Position numbers and translations under genes: made by a program. DNA of 64,000 bases. Source: Mastigias papua. Lineage: Eukaryota > Cnidaria > Scyphozoa > Rhizostomeae > Mastigiidae. Each line of letters opens with the position of its first letter. Position 1 is the first letter of the stretch. The notes under the pieces were generated by a model. That model saw only the letters and a program-made list of their open reading frames with translations, did no database searches and had not been told where the DNA came from. Positions 12,776-25,600 of this stretch are shown here, piece after piece. The stretch is from the NCBI GenBank assembly GCA_964019165.1, contig OZ025277.1:6388524-6452523 (forward strand), read 5' to 3'.

Positions 12776-12783
12776 TTGTAGAG

Positions 12784-15700
12784 GTTATTGTCTTTCCTTA
12801 TTTTAGTACTGCTCCTTTCCGCAGTTTATTGCTTTGCCGTGTTAGCAATTTTACCCGCAATGCTGTGTAAACACGGCCATCAAATGACTGCAGGGGTTAG
12901 AAATCAGTAAAATTTCATGCTAAATAATAATAACAGAAATGAAAATGCTGTTCAAAAAAGTTTTCTGTCTGAGATATTGTATACATTATATCTTGAGTAA
13001 AGTATTATAAGTTGGAATTTGCCCCAGTGCAGATTGGAGTTTATGAAATCACAGACATCATTACGAGAAAAGAAAATGAAAACTTTGTTACGAATCATGA
13101 GAAACAAAAAAAACCAGATTGTTAAAGAATGATATGATTATATTGAGTTGTGAGTTGGGTTGGATTAGTTGTGAGTCTGCAGTTGAGCATATTTGACAAA
13201 ATTTATGGTTACGTAGAAAATCTGGCATTTGCCTGTGCTGATGTTGCAAATTTTGAGATCTGTTACTGGCTTTTGCTATGTCTTCCTATTAGTTGGTTTA
13301 TGTTAGATCATGATTTTCATCTAGAACAACGGGTTGTTAAGTTAAGCAAGAAAATAGAAGTCATGTTTTTCTAAGTTACTGTAAATGAATTTAGGACAAT
13401 AGAGAAAAGATTATTGTTTATAGGAAACAGCGAGCAATGACAATTTCAATGTTTGTGGAATAGACTCTGTTTTGGAGGTCTATTTCTCGAAGTTGATTTC
13501 GGAACATAGTCTTTCTTTGTTTCTTCTTCGCCCGGGAAACAGTTTGAAAATATGAGACCTCAGTGCTTCAACAGCACTGTTTTTTTCAATGTGAAATGTG
13601 AGAAGTCAAAACTGAGTTACCCACTGAACGAGCAATTTTCCACTAGAGAGGTACAGTGTTCGTTTTCCAAACTAAGAATGACCTATAGATCCCTATTCCT
13701 TTTCAATTAATGGGGCATGGCTAGACTAGTGCTATGGTAGGAAGAAATAATACTGCCACAATTGAACGACTGACTTTGAATTAGTGTCGACACAACGATT
13801 TAGACCTATCATTATCTTCGAATTTCAATCAAAAGTAAAGAATAGGAATGTGCGAATAGCTATCATGAATGCAATACAGTATAGAACTCATCCAAAAACT
13901 TGCAATGCATTGGTTTGTTGGCAGGAGTTTTGTTTTGCAGTGTTTTTTCTTTGGGAACAAATCTTTTCTGGCCGAGACGAAGACTTTTAGTTAAAGGTTA
14001 AGCTGAAAAGCATTTAGATTCCTCCTCAGAATGAGTAATATGATGTCATCTGTAGTTTGGGGAATACCTTTCAAATATTTTTCATTGTATGCCCGGTGTT
14101 GATTCGGCATTTTCTTGATTAGGCCTCATGTTGATAGCAAATTCCTTAACAGACTTCGGTCCAGGGTTATTTGATGATTTAGGAAAGGAAGGCCAGAAAC
14201 TGTCTAAAAGATGGGCATATTGGAACTAATTAGACTGAAATAGACAAGAATCAACATCAGTGATGATTTCTATACTTTGACATGTATATGCACTTACGAT
14301 TCTTTTAACGAAGCTTTCACAGTCAAAGTATTAAATCATAAGAGCTATGAGAAGACAGGGGTTGTCACAAGCAATGGCCCACAACATGAGGGAATGATTT
14401 GAAGGACTGCTCATTAAGATCTTCGAAAACACCGCTTTGTGAACTTTTAACGAGCAATTGGAAAATTTTCAAAGGCAAGATCAGTGCACACTATCATTGA
14501 CTATGGGGGCAAGAGCTACCCACTTCCTCCAACTGCGGCCTACTTGTGAAGATTTGCGTAGCATGAGTTTGATTTTCAACTTACATGACGCTCAACGACT
14601 TTTATTTAGGGGAGATAGTGTTCTTCGTTTCCTCAGTTTTGAAGTTAATCCAACTTTATAACACTATTGAGATTTTTGGTAGTAGTATTAGCAAAAGTGC
14701 TGAAGATGTTTCTTTAAAAGTTTAGGCAATGATTTCAAGGGGATGGCATTGCAACACACCGCAATTTCGCGCAGTTGACAAATAAAGAGTGACACACAAG
14801 CCATTGGGTCTCATGCTAAAGGAATCATATTTTCTGAATTGGTTCTTTCCATGTAGAGTAGAACTATTTTAGATATCAGATCAGTTGCATGTAAGAGATA
14901 TGTTGCAATGCCAGTGGGCATGTGATTTTGGTAAACTGTCTCTTCGGTGTTTTCTGCAACAGGAGAGGCCTTACAGTTGGTTTTAGCAATAGTTTTCTTT
15001 TATCAAACTTTTCATTTGTACCTGTAAAGCTCTTAAGATGGTCAAATTTTTATTCCTTAAATGTCCAGTTTAGTTTACTCGACATGTAGAACCTCAGGAA
15101 ATTTCCCCTCCCCTAATCTACTTCATTGACAGAATTATAGGAAACAATTCGGCTATAAATTCATTACTGAAGGTAGACATGAAACATTTTCTCCTTGAAT
15201 GCTGAAATATAATACTTTTATTATGATAACTTGCAATGCCTTTGACTGATGAGGTGAAAGGGAAAATTGCTCATACCACAAAAATCATGTCCCTTGCATG
15301 GTAAAACGGGTGTTGTTAGCTTGGAAAAGACATCCATGAGATCTTATAGTGACTGTATGTATTTCTTTCTATATGAACAGATATCGACTGGTTAAAAGAT
15401 AGGAAACCATTGCCACATCAAGCATGCACCACGGCATACTTTTGACCATAGACGTAAGACTATAGCACAAATTGATTTAATTTCTAATAATAGCATTGAC
15501 ATTTGCATGACTGTTCAATTTTCTCTTTTTAGTGTATGATATTTAAATGGTCATGTTTACTTTACAATTTTGGAAATGAAAACTTTGGAGCCAATGGAAA
15601 ATGCCTCAATGACATCCACTGACAAGGTACTCTATCGTTTCACGTTTGCATGTTAGTAAAGGCTGGGTTTTTGTTGACTTGTTTAATACTTTTGCCTGAA

Positions 15701-16349
15701 GGAATTCAGCTACTTGTTAGACCAGTAGAAATTTTTAGCACCAGTTTAGCTGCACCCTCAGTGTTCTTTGGTACCTGGTTAGGAACAAGAACAATGCAGT
15801 TCCCTTTCCAGCAATTCGATGAGAAAGACCGTTGCAATGCACTAGTAGATAAAGACAGAATAAAATGGAAAAGCTAGACGGAATTTTTAGTAATATATAT
15901 TGAATTTTCATCAAATCATCAATCAAGTGAAAATACCTAATGTAGCTACTTTGTATGTATGTGTGAGTGTACATGCGAACAAGAAGTTCAGAAAATTGTT
16001 CTGAATTTTTGTTACAGGATACTTTCAAAATGAAGCATGTGAAGTATTTCCATATTCATTAATATTTTCTCAGAATGTATGTTGTTTATAGCAGATATCT
16101 TTGCAATAATCCTTTTTGTTTGTCATTATTTAGCACCAGATTAAGGCTAATCTTTGTGAAGACCACTCTCTGCTTTCATGGTACCGATCCATATTATATC
16201 TTTTCTCGTTTCTTTATACATAGTGAGTTCAATGTCTCATTTCACATATCAGCTTAGTAAGATGTTTTTTATCGCTGATATTGAAATCATTGCCGGTTTT
16301 ATCAATCGTATAGTCAGAACGATCATAACAAATGTCAGTACATTTTCAG
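12784..16349. other. Gene-poor region upstream of the first recognised ASPP exon
   Basis: I found no exon encoding the N-terminal ubiquitin-like/RA-like fold expected at the start of ASPP1/2 proteins, and no clear promoter. Open frames at 13150-13374, 14458-14661 and 15650-15877 show no domain. The true 5' exons could still hide here as short exons. Confidence 0.35.
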
Positions 16350-16647
16350 GTTAATCCACTAACAAATCATATGACGTTGCAACAGCTACAAAAGATGGCT
16401 GATAAACAGCGCCAGCAAATCCTTAGAAATAACCAAGAACTCATACAGAAGCAACAGCGCCTAATGGACATGCAATCAGGCATGAGGAGAAGCACGGCAT
16501 CATCCCAGACAACAAACAAAGCTAGCGCTCATGATACATATGCTGACAAACTTCGAGAATCATACCAAAACCACTTGTCTCGTCTTAGAACATTAAATAG
16601 TATCAGAGGTGAAACAGATTCCCAGAAATTCAACAATGCCGAATTAG
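16350..16647 (+). CDS. ASPP gene, exon a (coiled-coil start)
   Basis: The exon starts in phase 0 after the acceptor TTTTCAG ending at 16349 and stops before the donor GTAATT at 16648, leaving one base of a codon. It encodes 99 codons with the block MTLQQLQKMADKQRQQI, which matches the 'LTLSELQDMAxRQQQQI' segment that opens the coiled coil of ASPP1/2. It ends FNNAELG or FNNAEL-A, depending on splicing. Gln-rich and heptad-like spacing supports a coiled coil. The open frame runs six codons further 5' into the intron, so the ATG at 16332 is probably not used. Confidence 0.85.
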
Positions 16648-19600
16648 GTAATTATTGGGCTTAGCAATATTTTTTACTTACCAGTACATATGTAATGCTT
16701 TTCTGTACTATACAGTACTTTATCACGGTGCCAAATCATACAGGACTTGGGTATCCGTGGACGTTCATCCGATTTCTCAAGTTGCTCTGATGAACTGTCC
16801 ACCGATCATATTGCCCTGTGCAAGCTTTACAAATGCATTAATGTTTTTCACTCTTGGCCTCTTCTCCCTTTGGGTTGTTCCACCATTTCAAACACAATCA
16901 ATTTTTCAGTCACTCTCTTCTCTTTGCATGTCCATAGGATTTCTGTTGTTGCGGTCTTATCGCCTTTATCAGCTTTCTCTTCTCTTTCCTTATCTCCAGC
17001 ACTTCTTTGCTTGACCTTCTTGCCGACCGTGGGGATCTGCATCCTCCTTCTGCATGCCTACCATGGGGATCTGCATCATCCTTCTGCACAGCCACATCTG
17101 CATTACTTCCTTCTGGAAGCCTTCCTTCATATTGTCCATCTTCCCAGGTTTTTTTGAAGCCGGTCTGTTTTTTAGGAACTTTATCATATTACAGAAAGCT
17201 GTCGGTGCAATACCTACCCTAGTATGTGATGTGTGCTACAGAAATATAAGGAGGGCCTTCCATATAATTCTGTAGCACACATCACATACTCTTCACAGCA
17301 CTTACCAAACATTGGAATTTCCCCGCTCTCTCCACTTTGCATCTCCCTCAGCGCAGCTCCATTTGGAGTATTTGTATACTCTTTGAAATAAAGGCCAGGG
17401 AACTCACCGAAAAAGATGCGGGAATCTGCAAGCCGACACAAGCTGGCCGCAAGACAGCAAAAGTTTTACCCATCTACGGCTATTTGCAACTCAGTAGAAC
17501 CAACCTGAATGCTCATCTGAGCTTGGCAATTTGTATAAAACATTTTTTCTAGAAAGTCTGTAACACGTTGATTTGTCTTTCATTATTTTCTGGCCACAAT
17601 TATTCTGACTGTAACTTGTAGAGTTTTGTTTTTGAAATACGATGTTTTTCTAGTTGCTTTTTGAACAAAGAGATAGACAAAGAAAATAAAGCATCGAATC
17701 TTTTGTTGATTACTTGATCTACTTCGAAAGAAATACAAAAGTATGACAGTGACCGATAAAAAGTGAAAATACTGAGATAAATCGGATTCAGATGCTGTAC
17801 ATTCATCACCTGAAATTTACTGGAGTTTGAGCTCTTCAATACCTTCTTCTGCCTCATCTGAATCCTCAGTTAGCACGCTACCAGCATTTCAATCTTGGAG
17901 GTAAAATATTTCGGCAATATAATGCTGATCTTTGCTGCATATAGGTCGGCTTTCATGTCGTCATTACCCCTTTGCCGACCTGGATTCACTGGACTGCAAT
18001 GTGACACAGCCAACCGTTTGGTTCTTTTGCACATAAATTGTTGATCCTTTGGATACACTCTCATCGTTTACTCTATTCAGCATAATTTCTAATTACCAGC
18101 TGTTTGTCGCTGTCAGCACCGTATCATATGTACACCCTACGTTATTCATATTACATCCTCCAATACATACACCTTTACATTCTCCAACACTCTGGATTAT
18201 TATTTCTCCAGTTGATGAAAAATATATGGCAACAGTACAAAGCATTGTCTTATACCTTTTCTTACATTTTTCTCTCTGTTTCTTTTCGCCGTCCTCTTGC
18301 ACTCATCTATTATGGCCAGTATAGCTTATTATTATTATTCCGAATTCTTGTATGTTAACTTCTTGCTTTTCATATTTCCTTGAAGTCTTCATTCCTAATG
18401 ATTTACTTAAACGGCTTTTCTTAGTTGATACAGCTTACATATATTATTTCTCTCTCTATCACCCTGTCTGCCATGTCCCTGATCATTAGTATTGCTCTTC
18501 TCGTGCTTTTTACTGTACGGGATGCCTAATGTGGAGAGTCTAAACTAGCTTTTGAATTTGAAGTTTATCCAGTTCCTTCATAAAACGGAACTGCATGCAG
18601 CAATAAGCTATGGTCTAAATTAAATGGTTAAACATTTTTTTAAGAATTTGCAACAATGTTGTCAACAATATGTTTTAAACTAGCTATATACTTGAGTTTC
18701 AAGTTTACTTGGGTGGTACAACTCCTTCCTTTTAATACAACGACTGGCGATCGATTATCTTTTCTGAATGAAAAAGTCTTAGGTGTTTGATCAATGATGA
18801 AATCACTTGCTCCATGAAATCACTTGCGATTGAAAAGTCTAGACTATTGCCACTCCAGCTTAGCGTAGGGCTGATTGTACTGAAACTGCGCTCAACTGTT
18901 GCAGCACCATCAAGAAGCAGCATTCAAATGTTGCAGTGCTATTAGAAAGAGCTTTTGATACTTTACTGTGTTGTTCTAAATAGCTGTACAAATTCATTTC
19001 TATCATATTTTCATCTTCCAAAATAAACACTGCTTATTGACATTCTGGTGTTAGTTAATTCTGGTTCCCATACAGACGTACCTGGCGTAAGGCTACCTGC
19101 GATAGCATTCTGCCATCTGTCACGCTCCCGGTGCCAATGGTACCATTAGTTTTCTTTTATTGTTTAAACATCTCTGATTGCGCATACAGTTCAAATATGA
19201 TTGGCTCACCACTATCACGTGGTTGTAAAGAGCAAAAAGTATATCACAGGCTGATGCAGGCAGAGTGTTTCCATATAAGATTCCATCGTCTGCGGTACCG
19301 GGAGACTCTCGTAACTGCTGGGAAAAGTAGAACACATCCAACTTTTACCAGCAGTTGGGACATTTCAAATTTCCTTCTGGCGGTACCGTAAGAATACGTT
19401 CCCATACACGTTTTTTTAGTAAGAAAATCACTTTTTCATCTGAACCTCAATTTCTTAACTTTTCCTAAAATTGAGGCTGAGATGTACTTAAGATTTTCTT
19501 AACTTTTATTGAAGTATATTGGCTAAAAGAAGTTACCATTATTTGTCACAAAAAGTTTGATCTTTGTTAACCAAGATTATTGAAGAATTGTGTCGAACAT

Positions 19601-22600
19601 TGTAAAGGAGCTGCAAATAATGAGCTAATATCGATTTCTGGCACATAAAAAAGGTGAATTTTGGATTTTGTACCTCGTGATTTTCTTAACATTTTCTTAA
19701 GATTTTGGCTTTTTGAGCCTCATTTTCTTATAAACTGTTTTCTTATAAAGAAAAAACATGTATTAAATTGTCTGCAGCCTGTATCGGGAGCGTTGCAGAT
19801 GGCAGATGACTGAATCCTATTGCATTCAGCCTTACGGCAGTTACGGCTACATAGGAGTCAACCCTTTTGTCTACAACTACTTTTAGATAATCATCACATC
19901 AGGAAACTAGAGGACACCTAGTTTGATAATCTTATTACTTTTCTTCTAAACTATCTCGTCCTTTTGTGTCCACTCTTTCATTGTTGAAACAGTCGTCAAA
20001 CTCTTCAAGGATAAATTTAGTTGAGCTCTCTTTAAGATTTTTGCAAAATTAAGTAAAGCTAGCCCCATTTTCTTTGGTTTCTCTTTGAATGTGAATGGGA
20101 TCCTCAAAAGTGGTTGGTAGGCCAAAAGACAAACAGAATAATCCGATAATATCAAGAATCGCAACTGCTATCTCACAAGTATTTCTCCTGTAACTGTTTT
20201 GCGCAATCAGTTCAAAATCTCGGACTTGGAGACACTTCTGTCTTGTAGTATGTGTTGTGACAAGTTTTAGTGACTTCTCAGATACGTAGCAGATGCATAC
20301 GAGGGACGTTTTGCCTGTGTTTTCTAATTTTTGATGGTCATGGTTACTAAACATTCCACATAGCACCAAGCTGCCACGGTGGACACCCTAATAAACAGTC
20401 AAGTTTCTGGAACTTTTTGCAGGCACATTATTATTGTCTTAACCATTGGTTTTGTCTACTTATATCTGTTACCATAATTGATTTCGTATAAATCTAATAT
20501 TGTGCTGAAACGTGGTCTCCATAGCAATTCTCTTCTTTTCTGTATAATGTATAGCTATAGATTTGCTCTGCAATGAGACTTTTCCTATACTTTGTATGCT
20601 AGACGCCCACCTGTAAATAATGAGCCTTCGTCCGTAGCCGTCTTTGGTATTGACTGTTGATAAGATTCAAATATAGGCGCATTTTCTGCTTACTGGATAA
20701 TTATTTAGCCGTTCTGTGTTTATGTATCAAGGATCACTAGTGCGATAAAATAACTTGGTATCGTCCATGTATTCTGATATAAAACTTTAACTTGGATTTA
20801 TTACAACCTAAATCAGCGACCACAAGGAACATATCCAGTGTTTCGTTCAAAGTTTTAACAATCAATCTTCAAGTAAATGAAAATATTTCACAAGGTTTTT
20901 CATTTTATTTTTCCTCAGTGTGAATTATGCTTTTGTACCATGTTTCATTTTCATCACTTTCTGCTTTTCACCTCCTCGTATTCTATCGTTGTGAGCTCAC
21001 TATATTGAGAGAGAGAGATCTCTGATTAACATACATATCGTATTTCAAATGTCTTAAGGATAAGAAATTAAAAGGCTCTAGCAAATAATTCAGATGTTGA
21101 TGGGTGTCACATTATCTGTTATGTTGTTGTAGGTTCATTATCAACTTTGTAGATTCTGCTTAGAAAACCCAAACAATGCTTTTGTGGTATTATCTGTTGT
21201 ATGTTCAACTCGTTGGAAAGCCTTCATATCGTCGGGGCTCCGCTTGTTGACAGAAAAATTTTGCGAAAAATAGTATATGTAAATTTAAGTTTTCTGATGT
21301 TATGTGTATTGAGTGAACAGTTACCCTTAGCATTGTATGAGTGAAAGTGTAGAGGGAAACTTGTTGGATTGAATTGAAATGGAGAAATGTAGGTTTTAGA
21401 AGCATATAGATTTCTTTTCTAAAATGTCTCAGCAAAAGCTTCACATTAAAACACATTTTTCTGACTAGATTAGTAAATATTGGTGAATTGTTTCATTAAT
21501 TGACAGTTCAATGGTATCTGAAGAGCTAACAGCAATGCACTTGGCAAGCTGTACCAGTCTTGATTTGCTTTTTCACTTTTGTAGCTGATGAACTTGAGAA
21601 GGTACAGGAAATTTTCAAGGAGAAACAGAAAGAACTAACCATTGCAGCCGCAAAAGTGGACAATTTAACAAAGCAGTTAGATGGCCGACGAATGGGGCTT
21701 TCCAATGCAAGAGCTACTCCAGAGAAACTTAACAGGCGTCGAAAGATCAGAGCAGCCAGAGAAGAACTAGATAAGTTGCGAAAGGAATTATCAGTATGTA
21801 TTCAAAATCGATTTTATTACCTTTGATATACTGTCTGTCGTTGCTAATCCTTGAAAACAGAAAGCAGCTAGTACCATTGAACAGTGTCCAATATATTTTT
21901 AAACTGCCTTGGATCAATAATGTTTCTTCTATATTCGAAAACCTCATTAAGAAACCATTGCATTTTCTTTTTAAACTGTGAGGAAAGGTCTTATTCAATT
22001 ATATAAATAGCTTCAGCGTTTTTGCATGACTTCGTCGTTGCATCTATTTAACTTTGTCACTTTTTTTAGACCAGAAGGAAATTTTTCAGTCCGTAAGTTT
22101 CAGTACGATGAGTTGCACAGATCACGCATTCATATTTCTCAACTATAAGCAAACCTCTGAATATACTTAGTATCTGAATCGCAAATGCATACAATTAAGT
22201 GAGATTCTGTAATAGTGTAGAACATTGCTGCTGTTAGAATATTCTCAAAAGCCAAACTGTTTACTTTTGAATGGTTTTCTGATAAGAACAATTAATTGAA
22301 TCAGCTCATGAAAATGGCAATGTAGCATGTTACATCTTTTCCACTTGAAATTGATATAAATGTAGAAATTCGTTCATATCTCACAAATGATATTTGAATA
22401 GGTATAACAACATAGGCTGTTTGTTATTTCTAAATGATAGAAATGCAGGAAACATACTTCGGAAACATTATTTGTAACGCAAATGTAGTGAGCTAATAAG
22501 TGAATATTAAAGCATGTAAACAGCTCACGAACCCATTCACATTAGTACCAACTATGAACGCTATGCGCTGGGCATATGTTCATCAAACTTTTATATGAAT

Positions 22601-25600
22601 TTTAGTTGCTTCTCAGTTTTGAAGAGACATTCTACAGTATAATCCCGTTATAACGTACTCGGTTATAATGTAACTTCGGATATAACGTACTAAAGTGGCC
22701 GATCCGGGCAAAAGGCTCATACAAACCCTTGTAAAAAATACTCCGGTTATAACGTACTCGGTTATTACGTACTTTCGGTTATAACGTACCCTCTTTTTGG
22801 CTCCTCGAGGCAAATTTATTCGGTTATAACGTACCTCCTTGCGGGTTTTGTTTTTTCTCTTTCCGAATCAGTCGTAAAAATCATCAAAACTGTTACTATT
22901 ACCTGTAATGGCTGTTTTAAGTGAGCATACTACTCGTATACCAAGCAACTGCACATTTGATGCAGCTGTACATAACGCTTGGATTAACAAGACTATTCAG
23001 AAGCATTTTACAGACATTTTTAGACCTTACAGGAGATACACATTAGTCATGAACATAGCAACTAAATCCAGGGACGCTGGAGAGAGGACAGAGGGGAGCA
23101 AGCGCCCCTCCCGCCCATTAGTTGAGGGAGGAGGGGGAGCAAAAGTGCCCTTTTTGAAATGTAAAAGAATCCTTTTCAGACATTGATATGGTACAACGGA
23201 GATACAGTAAGCTACATAAATTATATGATTGGAGGAGAGGTATATTTGTATGATTGTGAGAAATATAGCCCTTACTAAACGATCGAACGAAAATGTTGCA
23301 AAGAGGTGTCGTAGGTCCCAAAGAGGTGCCTATGCTAGTCGGTGCCCTTTTGATCCTGTTAGTCCCTTTGCCCAACTATCATCCGGGGGCTCCGTATTAG
23401 AGCTCCCCCACTACTAAATTTTATGTTAGTCTTTCAATATCTTTCCATGTTATGACGCTAATCCTAGCCTCTAGTTTTACTATTTCAATCTTTAAAAACT
23501 ACAGGAGCGGCCCAAAAGCATATATCATTCTATACTTTACTAAGTCTGGTATATTCCTTTTAATTCGGTTATAACGTACTTCGGTTATAACGTACCTCGG
23601 TTATAACGTACCAAATCAGTTGGTCCATTGAAGTACGTTATATCCGGATTATACTGTAGTTTGAATTACATGGAAACAGTTTTTGCCATTTTTCATGTAT
23701 TCATGAAGTTCCCTTAGGATGAGAACAAATTATGTTATATTTCTTAATCTCACTTGCTACGAACTTAAAACAAATCAACTTACCAAGCATAGTCCGCGTG
23801 AAACCCAGTATGATCATTAAAATTCTGAGCTGTGATAGCGTAGTAGCTTAAAAGTGGTGGAAATATCGTCTTTCACGTGCGGATTGGCTAGCTCACTCAG
23901 TCGTTATAAAGCCAATGGACTGCTATGGACAATACAAAGCCGATGGTTCCCCAAATATTTCTCATAAAAGTGTAGCACAGCATTTTTTGAAATGTGATAG
24001 ATATATGATATTATGTAAAGGATCAAGGGAAAAAGATCGCACAAGTCAAGATAAGTCCTCAAGAAAATCACGACACTTGAAAGGACAGGTCAAGAACTAG
24101 AAACAAATTAAAGGAGCGTCATATTGAAAGTAAATTAGAAGAAAAAGATAAATACCAAAGCAGAAGATCACAAAAAGAGGAAGAAGATTAGAAAGCAAAT
24201 AAGGAAAAAGTGAGAAAATACAGAGAAAAGGAAAGTAGGACCGAGTTGATACTAAAAGGGTAGGAAAACTGTATACAAACTCCACCTGAAAGAGAGTGAA
24301 GAAGTCATGGCTCGTTTATAGCTGAAAAAGTCTTTTCAAATATTCCTTGTTATATTTGCTAATTATGTTTGCTTATTATATAATGGGAGTTATTAACATT
24401 TGCTCAGCCACAATACATTCTCTGGGTAAAATATAAAATCTCAATTACTACTTATAAAGTGTGTTTTTTTCTCATGTAATCAGAAAGACATTTGAAAAGA
24501 AGCAGTTTTTAAAGAAAAACTTCAAATGATATAGAAATTATATCACTATAGATTTTGTTGTGTTTAGCACAAAATGAGGGCATGATTGTGCAACTTATCT
24601 ATGTGAATAGTATCCTTTTTCTTACATATATTGGATTTTCTGCGTAAGAAGTGGTCCGAATTTCTCGTATTTGTTCGTGTTGTATATCTTGTTTCATTTT
24701 CGTTTTTGAGTGTATTTGAACAGTTTCTGTCAGAATTTAGCTGTAAAAAGTGATTTTCTTCCCCTACAGTCGCGAAATGAAATTAACAATGAACAGGAGG
24801 CTCAACTTGAATTCCAAAAGACATCATTGCAGCAAAAGCGGAAAGAGTTACAAGAGCTGGACAAGAAAATCAATTTGCTAGGCCATCAACTGCACCCATC
24901 TGGCAATGAATCAGATGCATCGACTTCGTCGGAGCTAATGAATGGCGATTTAAACGGTAACAGTAAATTTGGATCGAAGAATTTGTTTGATACATTGCAA
25001 AAGAAGAAGGTTAGTGATAAAATACTGAAAAGAGACTTTCAAGTGCTTCCAGATTTCAACAGAAAAGCAAATGCTATCAGTAGTTCCAATGTTCCCTACA
25101 CAAGACGGGGAAACTTTTACGTAGCACCAGATGGAAGAGAGTTCGATCGACCACCAACTGCTGAAGACTATCCTCAATTCATTACTGGTTCATTGACCAA
25201 TTTACCTTCTCTGGATAGCCCTACAAGGATTCCTGTAAGGTCAGCATCAAGTGATGCGTTATCAGCACTTAGAGGTAGTAGCCCTCATTTGCCAAGGTCT
25301 CGTACAGACGTCCATCCATTGCTGCAAGTTAATACAACAAATGTTCAGTTGAACAGTCAACAGAAAAATGCTGTTACATCTCCATCATCTCCGTATCAAC
25401 AATCTCAGAGTAATGTCAAGTTCAATTTTCGCTCACCGACTGCTTCACTGTCATCTCTTTCATCCGTTATACCAGTTGGCGCAGATACTACAAAGCCACT
25501 GACAGGTTTTGCGAATGAAGGACGCAAGCATATTGAACAAGAAATTTGGACTGAATCATCTGATTTCAGGACATCATCCCCAATTTCATCTGAAAAGATA

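Larger units (their letters stand above)
16648..21584 (+). other. ASPP intron 1 (4.9 kb), repeat-filled
   Basis: The intron separates two exons whose phases match (1 base plus 2 bases completing GCT, Ala). It contains a 34-bp tandem duplication at 17022-17089, a 70-bp palindrome at 17221-17290 and a nested TIR element at 19074-19851. Minus-strand charged frames at 16848-17187 and a 106-codon minus frame at 20049-20369 are open but unrecognised. Confidence 0.7.

Noticed and set aside
18732..18923. Minus frame with AATVERSFSTIS, resembling the hAT C-terminal ERSFS motif
   Set aside because: Only one short motif matches, no neighbouring blocks support it, and no terminal repeats surround it.
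20049..20369. 106-codon minus frame in ASPP intron 1
   Set aside because: No recognisable domain, no splice support, and it lies among transposon sequence.
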